This document shows, piece after piece, positions 15,667 to 25,609 of a DNA stretch of 64,000 nucleotides (position 1 is the first letter of the stretch; the number at the start of each line of letters is the position of its first letter). The DNA lies in assembly GCF_900105145.1 (NCBI RefSeq), contig NZ_LT629752.1:3887461-3951460 (forward strand). The letters are read 5' to 3'. Source of the DNA: Polaribacter sp. KT25b. GTDB lineage: Bacteria > Bacteroidota > Bacteroidia > Flavobacteriales > Flavobacteriaceae. The notes under the pieces were generated by a model, which saw nothing but the letters and a program-made list of their open reading frames with translations, had not been told where the DNA came from and did not search any database. The position numbers were made by a program, and so were the translations under genes.

Positions 15667-17295
15667 TTACCAGAATAAGCAATAAAGTACAATAAGTAAA
15701 ATACAAATTACAATAGAACCAATATTAAATAAAGGCGTTGTTTTAAACAAATCTTTTGTAATTTCAATTCCCTTCGGATCGTCTTTACCATTATTTTGTA
15801 AATGACTTAATACCATGATTATAAGCATTGTTAAAAGAGTTGTTATTCCCATTTGATGCATCCAAGGTTCTAAACCAGCAATCGGAATAAATTTTAAAGC
15901 CAATGCAATAGGGAAAGATAAAATAGCCCCCCAAATTGCAGCGTTATTTGTAGTTTTTTTCCAGAATAAACCTAGTAAAAATATAGCTAAAATACCCGGA
16001 CTTAACATTCCTGTAAACTCTTGTATGTATTGAAAAACTTGATCCAATCCATTTAACATTGGCGCGATAATAACTGCAATTATCAAAGCAATTGCACCAG
16101 AAATTCTACCCACATTTACAGTTGTTTTATCAGTAGCATTTTTGTTGATGTATTGCTTGTAAATATCCATCGTAAAAATAGTAGAAGTAGAGTTTAACAT
16201 CGAAGCTAAAGAAGAAACAATTGCAGCTGCTAAAGCAGCAAAAGCAACACCTTTAAGACCAGTAGGTAAAAACTGTAATAACCAAGGATAGGCTTTATCA
16301 GCTTGCTCTGTAGAAGGAACATTTAACATTCCCGCTTCTCCTAAATTAGCCATAATTGATGGGTCATTTACCATTACATATGCCGCAATACCTGGCACAA
16401 CTACAATTAAAGGAATAATTAACTTTAAAAAAGCCGCTAATAAAATACCTTTTTGAGATTCTTTTAAAGATTTAGCCGCTAAAGTTCTTTGTATAATATA
16501 TTGGTTGAAACCCCAATAATATAAGTTGGCCACCCATAAACCACCAACTAAAACCCAGATTCCAGGTAAGTTTATATAATTGTCATTAGATTTTTCAAGA
16601 ATCATATGGAATTTTTCTGGAGCAGCTTCCCAAATTTTAGAAAACCCAGCTAACATTCCTTCTCCGCCAGAAACTGTATTTAAAGCTAAATAAGTGGTTA
16701 TTAAGCCACCTAAAACTAAGAATACTACTTGTATAACATCTGTCCAAGCAACTGCAGATAAACCTCCATATAGAGAGTAGGCAGCAGCAAAAAGAGCAAG
16801 GCCAATAATTGCATATAACATATCTACCCCCATAATAGTTTCTATCGCTAATCCGCCTAAAAACAGTACAGAAGTAAGGTTTACAAAAACATAAAGAGAT
16901 AACCAGAAAACAGCTAAAATGGTTTTAAGGTTTGTAGAAAAACGTTTTTCAACAAATTCAGGAATTGTGTATAATCCTTTTTCAATAAAAATAGGTAAGA
17001 AATATTTACCAACAATAATTAAAGTTAAAGCAGCCATCCATTCATAAGAAGCAATTGCAATACCAAGAGCAAAACCAGAACCAGACATTCCAATAAATTG
17101 TTCTGCAGAAATATTAGCTGCAATTAGTGATGTACCAATAGCCCACCAAGGCAAAGATTTACTTGCTAAAAAGTAATCTTCTGCATTTTTTTGATGTCCC
17201 TTTTTATCACGAGAAACCCATAGTCCTACACCTAAAATTAAAATGGCATATCCAACGAAGACGACATAGTCCCACATTTCAAATCCTGCTTTCAT
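15667..17295 (-). CDS. Na+/sugar symporter of the SSS family, vSGLT-like (galactose type)
   Basis: A 542-residue transporter with about 14 membrane helices. Long stretches recall the Vibrio Na+/galactose transporter vSGLT as I remember it: AEDYFLASKSLPWWAIG, NISAEQFIGMSGSGFALG, IPEFVEKRF, NLYYWGFNQYIIQRTLAAKS, FAALAAAIVSSLASMLNS and the DDPKGIEIT segment. It imports a hexose with sodium across the inner membrane. The start at 17295 (MKAGFEMWDYVVF) could also be the internal Met seven codons in. It is near, but not inside, the polysaccharide locus, and would supply the final uptake step for released galactose-like sugars. Confidence 0.9.
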   Translation of the reverse strand: MKAGFEMWDYVVFVGYAILILGVGLWVSRDKKGHQKNAEDYFLASKSLPWWAIGTSLIAANISAEQFIGMSGSGFALGIAIASYEWMAALTLIIVGKYFLPIFIEKGLYTIPEFVEKRFSTNLKTILAVFWLSLYVFVNLTSVLFLGGLAIETIMGVDMLYAIIGLALFAAAYSLYGGLSAVAWTDVIQVVFLVLGGLITTYLALNTVSGGEGMLAGFSKIWEAAPEKFHMILEKSNDNYINLPGIWVLVGGLWVANLYYWGFNQYIIQRTLAAKSLKESQKGILLAAFLKLIIPLIVVVPGIAAYVMVNDPSIMANLGEAGMLNVPSTEQADKAYPWLLQFLPTGLKGVAFAALAAAIVSSLASMLNSTSTIFTMDIYKQYINKNATDKTTVNVGRISGAIALIIAVIIAPMLNGLDQVFQYIQEFTGMLSPGILAIFLLGLFWKKTTNNAAIWGAILSFPIALALKFIPIAGLEPWMHQMGITTLLTMLIIMVLSHLQNNGKDDPKGIEITKDLFKTTPLFNIGSIVICILLIVLYCLFW

Positions 17296-17391
17296 AATTG
17301 TTGTTTTTGTTTTTTTTAATTGATTTAATAAATGATAAAGTAACGTAAAGTTTAAAAAATATAATAATTTTTAGAGAGATTTTTTGAAAAA

Positions 17392-17425
17392 AGTATTCCA
17401 TTTTGAATTTTCAAAATGGAATACT
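17392..17425 (-). terminator. Hairpin terminator after the small membrane peptide gene
   Basis: Two perfect 15-nt arms with a 4-nt loop, followed on the minus strand by a run of T. It ends the LRR protein - small peptide transcript and isolates the symporter gene. Confidence 0.85.
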
Positions 17426-17487
17426 AAAAACGATGTTGATTCTTAATAACTTAATAAAGTTAAGGGGGGAGTTTATAGTTTTATTTT

Positions 17488-17670
17488 TTAGAATCCAGTT
17501 CCTGGAGATTCTATAGGAGAAGAGGCTTGCGCTTTATGAGGGCTAAGAATTAAATAAGTTCCTAAAGCTGTTAAAGCAGCATATTTACCGTAATTTCCTA
17601 TTTTCTTTAAAGCATCTTTACGAGTAATATCTTGAGTTGTGCCTTGTGTGTTTTCTATATGTTTTTTCAT
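17488..17670 (-). CDS. Small single-helix membrane or exported peptide, unknown function
   Basis: A 60-residue peptide: a charged N-terminus with DITRKDALKKIGNYGKY, one hydrophobic helix (AALTALGTYLILSP), then HKAQASSPIESPGTGF. The RKDALKK-helix-AxA layout resembles a signal or Tat-like leader with possible cleavage after AQA, leaving a 10-residue tail ending PGTGF. I know of similar short proteins in Flavobacteriia but no function. It lies 29 nt after the LRR protein gene, in the same unit, bounded by a strong terminator, so it is probably real despite its size. Confidence 0.6.
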   Translation of the reverse strand: MKKHIENTQGTTQDITRKDALKKIGNYGKYAALTALGTYLILSPHKAQASSPIESPGTGF

Positions 17671-17699
17671 AATATCTTGTCTTTATAAGTTATTGTTAA

Positions 17700-20090
17700 T
17701 TATTCTAAAATTATTTTCTTATTTAATTTACCTGTTTCAGTTTCTAACTGAACAATGTAAAGCCCTGTAGCTAATTTTGATAAAGAAATATCTTTTACTC
17801 CGTTAGATTCAAAAGATGTGTTTATCATTTGTTTTCCTAGAACATTAAATAATTTAACACTTGCTTTTCCTTGCGATAAACCTGCAATTCTTAATGTAGC
17901 ATTGTTCATCTTATAAATACTTACACTTTCTAAAGTTGAAGTAGTATCAACACTTAAACTTGATTTTGCAGAGGTGTGTATATAGAATCTTCCAACACCA
18001 TTTAAAGCTTCTGATAAAGTTATTTTATAATTACTTTCATTTAAGTTTGTAAAGATGTTTTTTGCTCTATCTTCGATAAAAATGTTAAGATTTTCTGGTA
18101 AGTTTATATTTTCAGTAGAAAAAGTAATTTGTTTACCTGCTTCTGAAATTAAACCAACAGGAACTACAACACTCTCTATACTTGCACTTGGTAAAGACTG
18201 TGTTTGATAATTTTTACCAGTATTATTATCTAATAATTGTGTAAAAACATCCATTTTATTTGAAATTCCATTAAATCTTTCTCCGTCCCAACCTTTATCA
18301 AATCCTGTTGTAGCAGCTTCTGTAAAGTATATTTTAGCAAATCTTTGAGTATCTTCACTATTTATAAGTAGTTTTATTTCTGATAAAGTTTTAGCTTTTT
18401 GAAAAGTACCTGTAGAAGTATTTTGGATAGCTTCTGTAAAATCTACATCTGTTCCACTGGTTGCTTTTACAAAAAATCCTTGTGCAGGAGCAAGTATTTT
18501 ATCATCTCCCGTAACATGAGTTTCATAATTACCTGTAGCTTGGTTATATAACCATATTTCACCAGAAAGATTTGTGTTAGCAGTTAAAAAGTCACCACTA
18601 TTTATATTTGTTAAATAAGGGTTTCCTAATAAATTATATCCATCATCATCAAGAGAAACAGGTATATTATTAACATCACCAGAATTTAATGCGCTTCCAG
18701 TAAAAGAAATACTTCCTGCGCCAGTTGCATTTGCTCTTTTTACAGAATATCCTACACCTGGTGTAAATTGTAAATCTTCACCGTCTTGCATATAATCCCA
18801 AGTATTTCCGTTTGTAGTATACGTTGCTATTGCATTATTTGTTGTAATTGTACCTGCAGCATCAATACTATTAGCTGATACATAAGCATCATTAAACATT
18901 TCATTATTTACAGGAGAAGATACTAAAAACCAGTCATCATCAACACTTAAGTTTCTACTGTATGTAATGTCTGTAGCTGTTTTAGATAACGTTCCTTCAA
19001 CAATAGAGAAATCTGTCCATACATCAGCCGCGTCATAAGCAGAAGCAGCTCCTTCAGGTACTATTATAGTGCTTAAAGCTGTTCCATTAAACATATCAGA
19101 TCTTCCAGAAATACCTACTGGTGTTGCAGATGTAAAAGCAATATGCTTTAAAGATGCTGCATTAGCAAAATGATTAGAAGGCCCAGACCCAAAAGTAGTA
19201 AATGATGCGGGAAATATTATAGATTCTAATCCAGTACTATTAAAAGAACCTGTATTTGCAGTTATTAATGAGGGTAAGTTTAGATATTTAAGAGAAGAAC
19301 ATTTATAAAAACTAAGGTTACCAGTTTGTGTTAAAGCAGGTAAATCTAGAGAAACTAATGAAGAACAATCTACGAACATTTGAGTTCCTGTAGTTTCTAA
19401 AAGAGGTAAGTTTATGGTTGTTAAAGCATTACAATTTTGAAAACCATATTGTAGTCCAGTTATAGCTTTAGGCATATCTATAGTTGTTAAAGATGTACAA
19501 TTTCTAAACATTTTGTTACCAACCGCTAATGCAACAGGTAAATTTACAGTTGTTAACGACGTACAGTTAAGAAACATGCTAGTACCACCTCCTGATGATA
19601 CCAAAGTATTTGCAGAAAAAGTAGTTAAATTAGTACAACCGCTAAAAATTTGATTTCCAATTGATGTAACACCGTCAAAATTAGCAGAAGTTAATGCTGT
19701 ACAGTTTAAAAAAGCACTATTACCTATTTTTTTTGTAACAATAGCGGAAACATCTACAGTTGTAAGACCAGTATTCCTAAAAGCCTGTAACTGAATTTCA
19801 GTATCTCCTTGAACTACTAGAGAAGTAATGCCAGCTTCGTCATTATAAGCAGCACTTTTTATTACAGTAATGGTATAACTATATGAACCATCACTAATAT
19901 GAGTTGGTACTACAATCGCACCAGTTAATGTACCTGGAGTAACTGCATCATGGACAGATACTGTTGTATTATCAGCATTTACTTCATAAATCATATCTCC
20001 AACAGTAAATTGGGTGCCAGAAGCTTGTTGAGCGTTAGTTATTGCTATTGTTAGCAACATCACAATTAATAATAGTATTCGTTTTTTCAT
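17700..20090 (-). CDS. BspA-type leucine-rich-repeat protein with T9SS sorting domain
   Basis: A 796-residue exported protein. Signal peptide 1-20, a beta segment 25-80, then about ten BspA-like (LRR_5) repeats around residues 90-340 (pattern FxNCTSLTTINLP). Next comes a beta-rich region about 370-620 with a LVSSPVNNEMFND start seen in many flavobacterial surface proteins, and a type A T9SS C-terminal domain (LRIAGLSQGKASVKLFNVLGKQM ... ATGLYIVQL). LRR proteins of this kind bind surfaces or polymers; here it is likely cell-surface attached or secreted. Followed by a small peptide gene. Not obviously part of the sugar locus. Confidence 0.85.
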   Translation of the reverse strand: MKKRILLLIVMLLTIAITNAQQASGTQFTVGDMIYEVNADNTTVSVHDAVTPGTLTGAIVVPTHISDGSYSYTITVIKSAAYNDEAGITSLVVQGDTEIQLQAFRNTGLTTVDVSAIVTKKIGNSAFLNCTALTSANFDGVTSIGNQIFSGCTNLTTFSANTLVSSGGGTSMFLNCTSLTTVNLPVALAVGNKMFRNCTSLTTIDMPKAITGLQYGFQNCNALTTINLPLLETTGTQMFVDCSSLVSLDLPALTQTGNLSFYKCSSLKYLNLPSLITANTGSFNSTGLESIIFPASFTTFGSGPSNHFANAASLKHIAFTSATPVGISGRSDMFNGTALSTIIVPEGAASAYDAADVWTDFSIVEGTLSKTATDITYSRNLSVDDDWFLVSSPVNNEMFNDAYVSANSIDAAGTITTNNAIATYTTNGNTWDYMQDGEDLQFTPGVGYSVKRANATGAGSISFTGSALNSGDVNNIPVSLDDDGYNLLGNPYLTNINSGDFLTANTNLSGEIWLYNQATGNYETHVTGDDKILAPAQGFFVKATSGTDVDFTEAIQNTSTGTFQKAKTLSEIKLLINSEDTQRFAKIYFTEAATTGFDKGWDGERFNGISNKMDVFTQLLDNNTGKNYQTQSLPSASIESVVVPVGLISEAGKQITFSTENINLPENLNIFIEDRAKNIFTNLNESNYKITLSEALNGVGRFYIHTSAKSSLSVDTTSTLESVSIYKMNNATLRIAGLSQGKASVKLFNVLGKQMINTSFESNGVKDISLSKLATGLYIVQLETETGKLNKKIILE

Positions 20091-20121
20091 TTTTTTAAAT
20101 TTTAATTAATTTTAGTTTGTT

Positions 20122-20129
20122 CAAAAGTA
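20122..20129 (-). promoter_or_regulatory. -7 box for the LRR protein gene
   Basis: On the minus strand TACTTTTG is an exact TAnnTTTG box 32 nt before the start codon at 20090. No clear -33 TTG stands at the usual distance. Confidence 0.4.
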
Positions 20130-20363
20130 AAAGAAATGTTAAAATTTTATTTATCATAAACGGGGTAATAATGTTTCATTATGAGCTATATATGGGTGTT
20201 TTAATGTAAATAATGAGATTTTGATGTTTTTTTTGGTATTGTCACTTGTCAATTTTTTTAAGGAAATAAAAGCATTTTTTATAATTATTGTAGTTTATAA
20301 TTATCTTTTTTATATTTATTACTGAAAGGACTAGTTTTATACAATCTTCTAAATCTTATGTAA

Positions 20364-20402
20364 AATTAGGGGTAAGAAAATATAATTTTCTTACCCCTAA
20401 TT
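20364..20402 (-). terminator. Hairpin terminator of the decayed gene
   Basis: Arms of about 17 nt (20364-20380 and 20386-20402) pair perfectly around a 5-nt loop. The last codon of the decayed reading frame overlaps the upstream arm on the minus strand, so the hairpin belonged to that gene. Confidence 0.8.
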
Positions 20403-20720
20403 AAATTTAAAATAATAATTTAGATATTCTTTAACTATTTTTAATGTGTTAATAACTAAGTCATTTGCGTCTTTACCTTTTAATAACTAGACGCTAGATT
20501 TTAAAGTACTCATATCAACAGCATTTATTACCTTTTAAGAAAGAATTTTAGCTTCTAATATATTTTAGATTTCTACAGAAGAAACAGTATTTGTAGAAAA
20601 GTATAAAAAATCTTTTACTGCGTTATGGAATGTTTTAAATATTTCTTTAGATAATTAGTTCACTATTAAAGTACCACATTAAAAAATGTTACTATATCAG
20701 CATCTATAATAGTTTTTTAT
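20397..20720 (-). pseudogene. Decayed coding remnant, family not recognised
   Basis: On the minus strand one frame reads in protein-like fashion through several in-frame stops: SKEIFKTFHNAVKDFLYF, then after a stop NILEAKILS, then KVINAVDMSTLKSSV, then LLKGKDANDLVINTLKIVKE, ending at a TAG at 20397. Upstream, another frame gives IIDADIVTFFNVVL, which suggests a frameshift. The stops are single-base neighbours of Gln, Lys or Glu codons. Composition and the terminator at its end support a real former gene. I could not identify the parent family. Confidence 0.45.
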
Positions 20721-20926
20721 AAATTTGAATATAGTTTATTTTAGAAATTGTTACAACTATATATTTAGTGCATCTCGTTTTAGTGTCTAATTTTTTATTT
20801 GACACAAATTACACGAATTTTCATAAATCTGTATTTTCCCACTTTAATGATTACTTTTTTTTTATGAAGCAAATTTTTAGTTTGCTGTTAAAATCTATGA
20901 ACTTTTAGTTTATAGCGGTTTATTTT

Positions 20927-23900
20927 TTACTTATCATCCATGTACGAATTGTTGCTATTCTCAATAGAATCTTTATGTTGTTTTGTATATTCTGTAGGAC
21001 TTATACCGTATTCTTTATTAAAGCACTTACTAAAATATTTTTGATTATTAAAACCTGTTAAATATGCAACTTCAGAGATGTACATACTATTTTTTTTAAG
21101 AAGTTGCTCTGCACGTTTTAGGCGTATTTTTTTTATAAAATTAACGGGTGTTTCATTTACAATTACTTTTAGTTTTCTATATAGATTTGCTCTACTCATT
21201 CCTACTTCCGATGCTAAATATTCAACACTAAAAAGATGATCGCTCATTGAGCTTTCTACAATACTTACTAACTTTTTAATAAATTTTTCATCATTAGATT
21301 CTATTTCAATTTCAGAAGGTGCAGCCGTAATTACTTTACTATATTCATTTCTAAGTTGTTTTCTTGAAACTAAAGTGTTTTTTACTTTCCATTTTACAAA
21401 TTCCATACTAAATGGTTTCTCAATATAATCATCTGCACCTAAAGCAAGGCATTCAATTCTTGTTTCTTGAGAGTTTTTAGCTGTTAACATAAAAATAGGA
21501 ATGTTTTTAATCTTAGAATTTCTTTTCATTCGTTTTAGCATAGAAATACCATCTTCTATAGGCATCATTATATCGCTTATAACAAGTTTAGGTTTCTCGC
21601 GAACCATAATATCGTAGCCTTCTTTTCCGTCTGATGCCTCTAAAATATTAAACAGATCTATTAACTCTTCTTTTATCATTAATCTTAATTCAGAATTATC
21701 ATCAACAATTAATACTTTGGGTTTTGTGTTCTCTGTTGAGCTAACTTTTTCATCAAATTCTGTTGAAACTTCTTCAATAATTTGAAATTCTGAATTTTTA
21801 ATAAAGTTTTTTAAAAGCGGTGTACTTGTTTTTAGAATTTCATTTTTGTTATACATTTTTTTACTTATTGGTAAGTAAAAAGTAAATTCTGTAAATTTAT
21901 TTTCTTCACTTTCGGCAAGTATAAGTCCATGGTGTCTTTCCAATAGTTTTTGAACCAATTCCATACCAATTCCTGTACCCGGAATTTGATTACTATAAGG
22001 TTTTGTTGCTTGATAATATCTGTCAAAAATATGTTCTAAATCTTTTGGCGGAATACCAACTCCGTTATCCTTTACAATACATTTAATATATTTGCTTTTA
22101 GGAAGATTTAAATCTGTAAGTTCTTGAGCATCTTCTTTAACTAAATTTGTTATGATGTTTATTTCTCCTCCTTCTTGTGTGTATTTAAATGCATTTGATA
22201 GTAAGTTAAATAAAATTTTCTCAAGAATATCTACATCATACCATGCTTTAATAACTTCTTCGTTAGATGTTAGTTCGTAGGTTATACCGTAAATTCTAGC
22301 AAAATCGTTAAAAGCATTTTTTATGATGCTAATATCTTTTATAATATCATTTTTAGAAATATTTAATTTAAACTTACCTTGATCAAATTTTCTGATATCC
22401 ATAATTTGATTTATAAGCCTGTGCATTCTTAAAGTATTATTGTAAATACGTTGAGAAGTAAGTGGACTTAACGTAAATTTCTTTTCTTTTACTACTTTTT
22501 CTATTGTTCCTAATATTAATGATAAAGGTGTTCTTAATTCATGAGAAATGTCTGTAAAAAAGGTCATTTTCATTTGATTAAGTTCATTGTCTTTTTCTCT
22601 GCTAATAGTTTCTTTAACAAGGTTTTGTTTTAAGCGATACCATCTTCTAATTAAAATTGTACTTATAAAAAGTAGTATTAAGGCAATAATTATATAAGCC
22701 AAAATTGCCAAATTAGATTTCCAAATAGATGGCATTATTTTAAAGGATAATTCTGTTGGTATTTCGTTCCAAACTCCATCACTATTAGAGCTTTTTACTT
22801 TAAAAGTATATTTACCAGAGGAAAGATCATTATAATTTGCATTTCTGTTAGAAGCATTGGTGTAAATCCAATAATTATTTAAACCCTCTAACATGTATGC
22901 AAATTCATTTTTATTTGGGGTAGTAAGGTCTAATGAAGAGAAATTTACTACAATATTGTTTTGATTATAAGGTAAAACAATAGGTTTTTCTGAATTTACA
23001 TTTATAAGATTCGTTGCATTTAATTCTGAATCAGTTTCATCATTTTCTGTAGCTCCAAGTGTAGCAAAACTTGTAATTACGGTTGATGGCAATATACTTT
23101 TTTGAGAAAAATTATCGCAGTGAACTGTATAAAAACCATCGGAACAACCAAAATAAAGAGTGTTTTTACTTTTGTTTGATGTACTTGAGTTAAAAAGAAA
23201 TTGACTCTCTTTTATGCCATCTTCTTCTTTAAAAGGAATAATTTTTTCGTCTTCTATATCAAAACGAGCCAATCCATCTTGTGTGCTAAGCCAAATATTG
23301 CCTTTATGATCACTTTTTATAGATGACACTGTGTTAGAAGAAGGTCCATTTAATTTTCTAAAGCTTTTAAAACTATTTGTTTCTTTAATGTATTTGTTAA
23401 GTCCTCCACTTCGTGTTCCAATCCATACATTTTTGTTGTTATCTTCATGTAAGCTTAAAATAGCATTTGATGTTAATCCGTTTTCTTTTGATGGAATAAA
23501 ATCCTCTATAGTTTCATTGTTAAGATCTACCTTAAATAAGCCTTCACCTCTTGTTCCTATCCATAATTTTTGATCTTCGGTTAAAAGAAAAACCGAAGTA
23601 TGACTTTTAGAGAGTTTTTGAATTATATCTTTTTTAAATTTTGATATTTCATTTTTTGTATTAATAATGTCAACGCCACCATTCCAGAGGCCAACCCAAA
23701 TTTCATTTTTATTTATAACAGTAATATCAGTAATTTCATAGTTAAAAGTTTTTATTTTAGATAACTTAAAACTATTCTTTTTAAAATCGAAAAGTTCAGA
23801 TTCATAGAGCTTATTTCCAGATGCTAATAAGAGTTTATCCTTTTCATAATTTAATGAAACATGTTTAATATTACGGATATTTGCGTGTATTTTGGTTGAT

Positions 23901-25102
23901 ATATTAGTTTTAGGATTGTGGGTGTAAAGACCACTATTCATACCTATTAAAATATTGCTCGGCGAGAAAAAAACCATACTGTTTGCTATGTCATTTTCTA
24001 TTTTATTAGGCGCTATAATTTCATTATACTCAAAAATAGATGTTCTAATACGGTATTTATTTATTCCTTTTAAGGTACCAATCCAAAGATTGCCATATGT
24101 ATCAAAAACAATAGAGCTTACATAGTTGCTTTTTAAGTTTCCGTTTTCTGGTTCTTTAGAAAATTTTACAAACGTGTAGCAATTGTTTTTTCTAATAGCT
24201 TTAAATAAACCGTTTGTTGTACCTATCCATAAATCCTCATTGTTTAGATTTTTTGCTAATGATGTAAGTGTTGCTTGTGTATCAAGTGTGTTTGTAATGT
24301 TTGGATAAGATTCTAGAATTTCTAAGTTAGCATTAGCTTTATTATAATTTAGAATAAATAGGCTGTTGCTACTTATGGCAATAAATCTATTATTTCCAAA
24401 ATTTTTAAAATTAATAATATCATTATTAAAATTGGATTTAATAAAAGAATTATCATTATTTAAAATGTATAATCCTTTTGATGTTCCTATCCAATTTCTT
24501 CCAAAATCATCTTCAGTAAAAGAGTTAATTTGCCCCTTAAGTATGGGTTTTTTAAGATTAATAGTAATCTTTTTCTTATCACTTATTTTATTAAAATTTT
24601 TTGTTGTGTCAATTTTTGCAAAACCACTACCTTTTAAATCAATGAATATATTTCCTTTAGAGTCTGAGTATAGTACCTCTGTTGTTGTGTTTTTATTAAA
24701 ACCTTTAAATTTATTTTCCTTTCTGTTAAAGTGTATTAAAAAGCTTTCGCTACCAATCCATAAATTTTTATTTTTATCTTCAATAATGGAATTAATACTG
24801 TTATTTGGTATAGAGTGTGGATCAAAAACGTCTTGCTGATAGGAAACTAAATTATATCCATCATATCTATATAGGCCAGTATTACTTCCGATCCATAAGT
24901 ATCCTATACTGTCTTCAAATAAAACATTTACTTTTTTATTAAAAGGATCTCCTTGTATAATTAAATCATTAAAAAAAGTTTCATTCTTTTGAGAGAAACT
25001 AGAACTAGAAAAAAATATAAGTACAAAAAGTGTTATTTTTTTTAATATTTGAATTTTATCTTTATAAATCAATGATGCTGTATTTATTAAGTTATTGTTC
25101 AT
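20927..25102 (-). CDS. Hybrid two-component system (HTCS) regulator of the polysaccharide locus
   Basis: A 1391-residue one-protein phosphorelay. Signal peptide/anchor about 20-38; periplasmic double beta-propeller about 45-670 built from Reg_prop repeats (LWIGTxxGL words); Y_Y_Y domain about 700-790; membrane helix about 797-818; HisKA with H854 (ISHELRTPLS); HATPase about 955-1080 (NLLSNAFKY, DNGVGIP, GTGIGM); receiver about 1128-1245 with D1177 (ISDIMMP); AraC-type HTH about 1285-1385. In this family the propeller binds an oligosaccharide from the target glycan and the AraC part activates the adjacent SusCD genes. It is divergent from the first sulfatase gene, as expected for the local regulator. 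Confidence 0.97.
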   Translation of the reverse strand: MNNNLINTASLIYKDKIQILKKITLFVLIFFSSSSFSQKNETFFNDLIIQGDPFNKKVNVLFEDSIGYLWIGSNTGLYRYDGYNLVSYQQDVFDPHSIPNNSINSIIEDKNKNLWIGSESFLIHFNRKENKFKGFNKNTTTEVLYSDSKGNIFIDLKGSGFAKIDTTKNFNKISDKKKITINLKKPILKGQINSFTEDDFGRNWIGTSKGLYILNNDNSFIKSNFNNDIINFKNFGNNRFIAISSNSLFILNYNKANANLEILESYPNITNTLDTQATLTSLAKNLNNEDLWIGTTNGLFKAIRKNNCYTFVKFSKEPENGNLKSNYVSSIVFDTYGNLWIGTLKGINKYRIRTSIFEYNEIIAPNKIENDIANSMVFFSPSNILIGMNSGLYTHNPKTNISTKIHANIRNIKHVSLNYEKDKLLLASGNKLYESELFDFKKNSFKLSKIKTFNYEITDITVINKNEIWVGLWNGGVDIINTKNEISKFKKDIIQKLSKSHTSVFLLTEDQKLWIGTRGEGLFKVDLNNETIEDFIPSKENGLTSNAILSLHEDNNKNVWIGTRSGGLNKYIKETNSFKSFRKLNGPSSNTVSSIKSDHKGNIWLSTQDGLARFDIEDEKIIPFKEEDGIKESQFLFNSSTSNKSKNTLYFGCSDGFYTVHCDNFSQKSILPSTVITSFATLGATENDETDSELNATNLINVNSEKPIVLPYNQNNIVVNFSSLDLTTPNKNEFAYMLEGLNNYWIYTNASNRNANYNDLSSGKYTFKVKSSNSDGVWNEIPTELSFKIMPSIWKSNLAILAYIIIALILLFISTILIRRWYRLKQNLVKETISREKDNELNQMKMTFFTDISHELRTPLSLILGTIEKVVKEKKFTLSPLTSQRIYNNTLRMHRLINQIMDIRKFDQGKFKLNISKNDIIKDISIIKNAFNDFARIYGITYELTSNEEVIKAWYDVDILEKILFNLLSNAFKYTQEGGEINIITNLVKEDAQELTDLNLPKSKYIKCIVKDNGVGIPPKDLEHIFDRYYQATKPYSNQIPGTGIGMELVQKLLERHHGLILAESEENKFTEFTFYLPISKKMYNKNEILKTSTPLLKNFIKNSEFQIIEEVSTEFDEKVSSTENTKPKVLIVDDNSELRLMIKEELIDLFNILEASDGKEGYDIMVREKPKLVISDIMMPIEDGISMLKRMKRNSKIKNIPIFMLTAKNSQETRIECLALGADDYIEKPFSMEFVKWKVKNTLVSRKQLRNEYSKVITAAPSEIEIESNDEKFIKKLVSIVESSMSDHLFSVEYLASEVGMSRANLYRKLKVIVNETPVNFIKKIRLKRAEQLLKKNSMYISEVAYLTGFNNQKYFSKCFNKEYGISPTEYTKQHKDSIENSNNSYMDDK

Positions 25103-25609
25103 AATGTCAAGTGTAAATAGGTCTTTTAATAATCCTATAATAGTATCTATTTTATCTCAAAAGTATGCAATTTTATTGGTATAATTATGTTGCATTCTAA
25201 GAGTTTTAATGTTGCAGGGTTGTGTTTTTTCTTGGTCTTGTTAAATTTGTTTAGAATTTTAATAAAAATCATAAGTTACGTAAAGTCTATTTTTTAAAGG
25301 GTTTGTTAGTGGTGTAGTTTATTTTATGTACTTAAAATAAGTGTAATTAATATTTATTTTATGTCAAAAAAATACTAATTCGTAGAAGTAAGTAATTTAC
25401 TAAAAAAAGAGATTTGAGAGTGATTATGGGATTATTATACATAAAAAATAGGCTTTTAATGTTGCTTTTTGTGATTTTTAGGCTTATTTCATTAAAAGTG
25501 CAACATTCATAGGGTGTATTTTGTATTTTTATGTTTTATTTTAATAATACATTTGAACTTGCGAGTTAATTTCGCTTTGTTAATCAGTATATTATTAAAA
25601 ATAAAAGAA
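25103..25609. promoter_or_regulatory. Divergent promoter region between HTCS and the first sulfatase
   Basis: No gene here. On the minus strand TACTTTTG (25165-25158) is an exact -7 box for the HTCS gene. Upstream of it stand two TGTTGC words, ATGTTGCAT (25187-25195) and AATGTTGCAG (25208-25217), 22 nt apart. Toward the sulfatase side lie TTTTAATGTTGC (25454-25465) and, inverted, GTGCAACATT (25498-25507). Similar GCAACATTTG words recur upstream of the SusC and GH172 genes. They are candidates for the HTCS or a catabolite-type regulator. Confidence 0.5.

Larger units (their letters stand above)
20091..20926. other. 836-nt spacer holding a decayed gene and a terminator
   Basis: The stretch between the LRR gene and the HTCS gene. 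Besides the LRR -7 box it contains a minus-strand coding remnant (about 20397-20720) with its terminator. Near 20801-20830 lies a short word, GACACAAATTACACGAATTT, that looks like a flavobacterial intergenic repeat. The remaining about 230 nt before the HTCS stop show nothing I can name. Confidence 0.6.

Noticed and set aside
20801-20830. Short word GACACAAATTACACGAATTT resembling a dispersed intergenic repeat
   Set aside because: Only one copy is in the window and the resemblance is from memory; not enough to call a repeat family.
23331-23573. Plus-strand frames inside the HTCS gene (also 24366-24839)
   Set aside because: Antisense to conserved propeller repeats; their Ser/Leu/Phe-rich sequence is the mirror of the real coding strand.
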